Part shown: in pieces, positions 55,301 through 61,300 of the stretch | Numbering within the stretch: the stretch's first letter is position 1 | Layout of the letters: each line of letters starts with the position of its first letter | Assembly: GCA_029718625.1 (NCBI GenBank) | Contig: CM056377.1 | Coordinates: 32,005,033-32,069,032 of the forward strand | Length of the DNA stretch: 64,000 bases | DNA from: Synaphobranchus kaupii | Lineage: Eukaryota > Chordata > Actinopteri > Anguilliformes > Synaphobranchidae | Direction: 5' to 3' | Translations under genes and position numbers: made by a program | Notes under the pieces: model-generated | Told to the model about the DNA's origin: nothing | Seen by the model: only the letters and a program-made list of their open reading frames with translations | The model's database searches: none

Positions 55301-58300
55301 AGTCTTCTACAGCACATCCCAAAGACTTTCAATGGGGTTACGGTCAGGACTCTGGTGGCCAATTCATGTGTGAAAATGATTCCTCATGCTCCCTGAACCA
55401 CTCTTTGACAATTTGAGCCTTATGAATCTTGGCATTGTCGTCCTGGAATATGCCCATTGATGGGATAACCTGGTCATTCAGTACATTCAGGTACTCAGCT
55501 GACTTAATTTTATTGCTGCATAACGTTGCTGAGCCTAGACTAGACCAATTGAAGCAACCCCAGATCATAACACTGCCTCCAGAGGCTTGTACAGTGGGCA
55601 CTATGCATGACGGGTGCAACGGCGACTTTTCTTTTGGCCAGGCAGTGTACATTACAAAACATATCTTTCGTTGTTTGTCTTTTTGCCCGGACGCAGAGCG
55701 GGCGGGCCAAAACGCTTGAATGTAGGTCACTGACTGGCTGAGTGGCTGTGTGGCTGCCTGTTCCCAGTTGTTGAAAAGCGCATGTGCGAATGCGAGTGGT
55801 GAAAAGCGCATGCCCAAAATTAACATTTTGCGGTAAGAAGTTGAAAAGCGAATGTGCAAAATAAAAATTTTGCGTAATTACAGAAAAAAAAGGGTTGAAA
55901 AGTGCATGCGTAAAATTTCAAGTAATTATGTTTTGCCGTGGGAGGTCGCATTTCAGAGGTGGTAAACTTCACTGAATGGATAACAATTAGCTTTCATTAG
56001 CTGATTGCCATGAACTGCTTAGTAGGTAATGTATTAACAATCAACATTTTATTGGTTTTGAGCAAATAAAAAACTTGTTTGACTGTGGTCCCGGCAAATA
56101 CACGACCTGTCGAGTGGCGAATAAATTAATAAACAGCAATTCAAAGCATTTAGCCTCCTGTTTGTCGAATGGGAGCTACGTCGACAAGTTTTCTGCACAA
56201 ATGTACAAACAACGTGTGACAGAGCTGGCTGTCACTACTGCAACAGACTGCATCTAAACACCCGCTTTCATATATCTTTTCCATTACTCCCACCATTTTC
56301 CACTAAACCATTCATTTTCATACACACGCCGTAGCAGTAGCCATTGGGGGTGCACACCTGGCAGGAAAGCTAATCGCAGCTCCGTTACCAACATTACAGT
56401 TCCATTAAATACAGATAAATCGTTTATGTATCACATTCAGCTGTAGACATTTTTAAAGGCTGAAATCTTGGTGGATGATTATTTTGATAACAAGGAATAG
56501 TGTCAAATAAAGAAAACCACGTTTTAATCACAGTTGGCAATCCCTTTAAATTTTCTCCCAATGATGAAGGTTTTCCAACACAGCTTTCATAGCAACCTGC
56601 CATCCGTTCTCTTGCTCCGATTAATATTCTCATGGTCTGGCTACATCTTGTACCAAGATAATTCATTGTTTCATTGACTTCTGGACCAGGGATGAATGTT
56701 TCTGTGTTAGTGGGCTGCTTCTACTCGCACTGAAAATGGGGAGATGATTAAATGCCAAGATGTTGGTTGTGTTGTGGTTTAATTTATAATTAATATTAAT
56801 TTAATTTAGTCTTGGTCTTTGTGATGAGAGCATCTATGTTTTTAAAAGGTCTTTTAATTTTTAATGCTGAAACTAGTCCAGGGCTAAAAGATGAAAAATG
56901 TGTTTTAACATGCTGACATGCATTCAGGACTCACATAATTGCATACGTTCACAGTGACAGTTTTGCGTTTGTCATTCTCACAACAGGTATGTTACACACA
57001 CTACAGTGTGAATACATGATTGTGCATCTACTCTACAAAAAAGCCACCTAACTTTTCCTGAAAATGCCTGTCAGAGATTCAAGTTGGTCCCCTCGAAAAT
57101 CAGCATTCCAGTTGACATTATTTATTCTTTATTTTCTGCTTGTCCCTCTTCCCATACAGATCAGCGTGACGGGATGGATGGAGTTTAGGGATTTCCTTGA
57201 ACGATTATTCTTTTTGCCAACAGCTTCCTCATTTGCGGAGGTTACTGTGCTCGTATGATAAGATATCATCTCCATCATTTGAGGTCATCGGTCTTCTTTT
57301 GCCCTTTCTGTGCCCAATGACTAGCCTTGTTTTTTGAGGATGAACGAGCACCCCGATTTTTGTTTATAGTTCTGTGCTTACATTTCAGCAGCAGATACAT
57401 TCTGTGCTTGTTTTGGTTGGTAATTTTTGCAACATCACTTATCCGTGTCAGCAAAAAAAAAAAAAAAAAAAAAAAAAATTTCCCTCATGGAGCCTTGTTG
57501 TATGTTATAAATCCTAAAGCTTTTAGGATTTTGTGTCTGGTTTATATAGCATTCTACATACTGGAGGTAATCCACTCCTTCCGTTTGTTTTGCCGGTCAT
57601 CTAAAAATGCTTCACATCTCTGCTTGCAGTGACTTTGTCCTGCTTGCTATACTCCTCCCTTATGAAGATGGGCTTTCTGCATATTCCTCACATCGTGACA
57701 GCAACTGTATGTGCCTTGCTCTGTGGAGCCAGATATCAGCTCCACTTTTGTGTGGAAATAGTGGTGGTCTCTCCATTTGACAGACACTGATAAACTGGTT
57801 CTCAATCTGGTTTGTCTTCTTTACGTAATTTCAAGACCTTTGCAGCCAACATTCAGGTTTTATATACATAAGATGCCTAAACTGGGTTTTCTTATTAGTA
57901 GTGCATTCATTAGTATTTGTACCAGCAGCCTTCTTTCATGTTCCACCACCAGCTGGCAAATCTTTCACGGACTCCTAAATCTCTCACAGTGGAATCACAT
58001 TTCTTTCATATTTCTTTCCACAACACGCTTGTAAAACCTTTCACATCAAAAGGACTAAATATATTGATGATTTGCCAAATTTAAAAACTATTTTGCCATT
58101 ACCCCTCCGATTCCACACCGTTTAATACTGCCTAAAGGCTGGTTGTAGTGCTATGTTTCCTTGCCTGTGCTTACTTTCTTAGGTTCACATACTATCGAAT
58201 AAAGCTGAAAGCTTTTCAGCTTATCATGTTGACAGATCAAATACATGTGGGGTGCATATTGACACTTATGTCAACGTAGGTAATTTATTTATTCATTTTT

Positions 58301-61300
58301 ATCCACTTACAGTGGAGTGCAAAACTGTGGGCACCCTTGGTCAAAATGCCTTTTACAATTAATATCTAAGTGAACAGAAGCTAACCTGACCTATAAATGC
58401 TACAAAGGTAAACATGACACATTTCTTCAAATTTGAAGGCAAGATTACTTTATTTAAATTTTTTACATTTTCAAAATAATAAAAAAAGGAAAACGGCCCT
58501 GTGCAAAAGTTTGGGAACCCTGTCACTTTGTAACTCCCCCTCGGATACCTATAACAGCTTGAAAATGCTTCCTGTATCCAGCTAAGAGTCTTTCAATTCT
58601 TGCCATCGGAATTTTCCCCCATTCTTCCTGCAGAACACCTCTAGTTCAGAAATAATCTTCGGCCTCCTTGCATGCATGCCATGTTTGAGATCTCTCCACA
58701 GATTTTCAATAATATTCATGTCTGGGGACTGTGGTGGTCATTCCAAAACCTTCATCCATCTTTCCTGGAGGTACTTCATGGTTCGATTTCAATGCATGTT
58801 TTGGATCATTGTCTTGCTGGAATACTCAACCTCTCTACAACTTCAATGTCTGGACTGACCTTTGAACATTAGCCTCTAGAAGTTCTTGATATTTGGTGGA
58901 ATCCATTCTTCATTCCACCCGCACAATATTTCCTGTGCACCTCGCAGCCACACAACCCCAAAGCATAATGGATCCACCTCCATGCTTAACAGTTGGCAAG
59001 GTGTTCTTCTTTGCAAATGCTTCACCCTTTTTTCTCCAAACATACCTTCTTTGGTTGTGGCCAAAAAGTTCAATTTTGGCTTCGTCAGTCCAAAGCACAT
59101 TGTTCCAAAATGCTTCAGGCTTCTCAACATTTTCTTTTGCATACTTCATTCGCTTTAAGGCTTCTTTCTGGCAACCCTGCCATGTAGGTCTTTGTTATTT
59201 AAAGTATGTTGTATTGTTGTCCTGTGAACAACTAGACCTGCGTCTGCTACTCTATTTTGCAGCTCTTTCGCAGTGATGTGTGGGTTCTTCTGACATTTCT
59301 CACCAGGTCTCTTGGGCCATTCTATCTGAAATTGTTCTTCCAGATCTTGCCTTCATTTCAACTGTTAATTTATCTTCCATTTTCTGATAATGTTTCTCAC
59401 AGGGGAAATAGGTAGTTTGAAACATTGAGTGTTTTTTTTAGCCGTCTCATTGTAGGCGGATGTTAACTATCTTCATTCTGACATCCTTGGGCAACTGTTT
59501 TGAGGAACCCATGGTTGTTAACACCAGACAGAACAGCCACCACAGTCGGATGCTTCAAAAGGCATGGAGTTAGAATAAATAGTTCAGCCCTGGAATTATA
59601 TTCAGCTGATCCATTGAAGCCCTAACGAGTAAATCGCCTGGGCTTTAGTAATCATTTTTTTAAAAAGTAACAAAGAATAACCCAAAAGGGTTCCCAAATG
59701 TTTTCGCAGGGCTTTTTCCTTTTTTATTATTTTGAAACTGTAAAAAATTTCAATAAAAAAGTAATCTTGCTCTAAAATTAGAAGAAATGTGTCATGTTTA
59801 ACTTTTTTTAGAGGTCATGTTCGAACCATTTAGAGGTCATGTTCGCTTCTGTTCCCTTAGATATTAATTGTAAAAGGCAGGGGTGCCCAAATTTTTTGCA
59901 CCCCACTGTATGCTCTTATACACAAATGGGTCTGTGGTTTAAACAGGTTTGACAAATCCAACATGAGATTGGCACAAAAGTTATGAACACCAGATATTTT
60001 TTTCCCCACTATGCAAATGATTCTGCAAATGATTCATATTCAGGAATCCTTATACATATAAAAAACCAACAGCATAACATGGTATAATCTGAACCCTTCA
60101 TTTAAAGCAGATTAACAACAGGTAAACACTATTGAATCAAGTTAATATGCAAATAATACACACCTGGATTATCTTGTAGAGGAAAGAGAAAACCAAGGAG
60201 ACGCAAGCATTTTTCTTGGATGTAGCAACAACTGATAGAAGACATGTTAAATGAAATAGCTGAATTGTTGTGTAATTTAATTAAGACATACTTTTTTTGT
60301 AAAATATCAATGGTTGATTTTAGGCTTCATTAAGGTTAAGACATATGAGCACTGATGTTGACCAAAGCAGAGAGTAAAGCATCAAAAAACAAATGGGTTA
60401 TACTAACAAGGCTTTTTTTTTTTTTTTTTTTACTCTCAGATGATCAAATTAAAAACTCTCTAGTCTCATAGTAGTTACGTATATGTTTCTTAAAGCACAA
60501 CTGAACTTTGGTAGAACTTTGGGTTGTGTAGTTACCTGGCGAACATCCACACCTGGTTGTGCAGGGTTTTTCAAAAACAATGTTCTACCGAAGTACTCCA
60601 ACTGTGTATATCTGCACAAAGTATCAACCAAAGCACGCCCGTATTCTAGGGCGGACAGTGTTGACATAAGCCATTATATTTGGAAAGAGCTGTCCCTTTT
60701 TGGGTGAACAGCCCCTTTAAAGCAAAATTTAACTTTAGTAGAACTTTGGGTTGTGTAGTTACCTGGCCATGATATGAGTCCAAATGGTGAAATATGTTCG
60801 TTAGTTGCTCTGTGCTCCCCTGGGGTGATAATCCAGAATAGGGTATTTGTTGCTCTCCATTCACTTCTATAGGGCAGCTAAAATGGTCTCAAAATGACAC
60901 TTCTAGCACGTATACAAACACGAACGAAGCGGATTCTGTAAATACAAACAATAAACAGTCCTCTTACGTATTGTTTTGAGAAAATGAAATGGCTTTTGCG
61001 TATTTTATTTGGAACGTAGATCCAGTAGGTAATTCTTACGCCAGCAACAGCACTAACGCGCTTCAGAAACCACTTATTGGTCCAAATTTCCATGGAGGCA
61101 AGCGTTCCTGGTAGTATATATATCTATGGTAAACAAACTGACTTGCCAACATTTTGCTAGTCTTTTCTGGTAGCTTGCTAACAACATTGAAAAAAATAGT
61201 ACTTTTATAAATAATTTTAATTACACCAAAAAAATACGTAAGAGGACGCGTTCATATACGTGCTAGAAGTGTCATTTTGAGACCATTTTAGCTGCCCTAT

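Larger units (their letters stand above)
55650..58300. other. intron 3 interval without recognised genes
   Basis: Apart from the short imperfect repeat at 55771-55930 and the poly-A run at 57453-57478, I see no exon, RNA gene or complete transposon here. It is ordinary A/T-rich intronic sequence. Confidence 0.5.

Noticed and set aside
55771..55930. CRISPR-like array (regularly spaced ttgaaaagcgcatg)
   Set aside because: Only four diverged, unevenly spaced copies in a vertebrate intron; a decayed tandem repeat.
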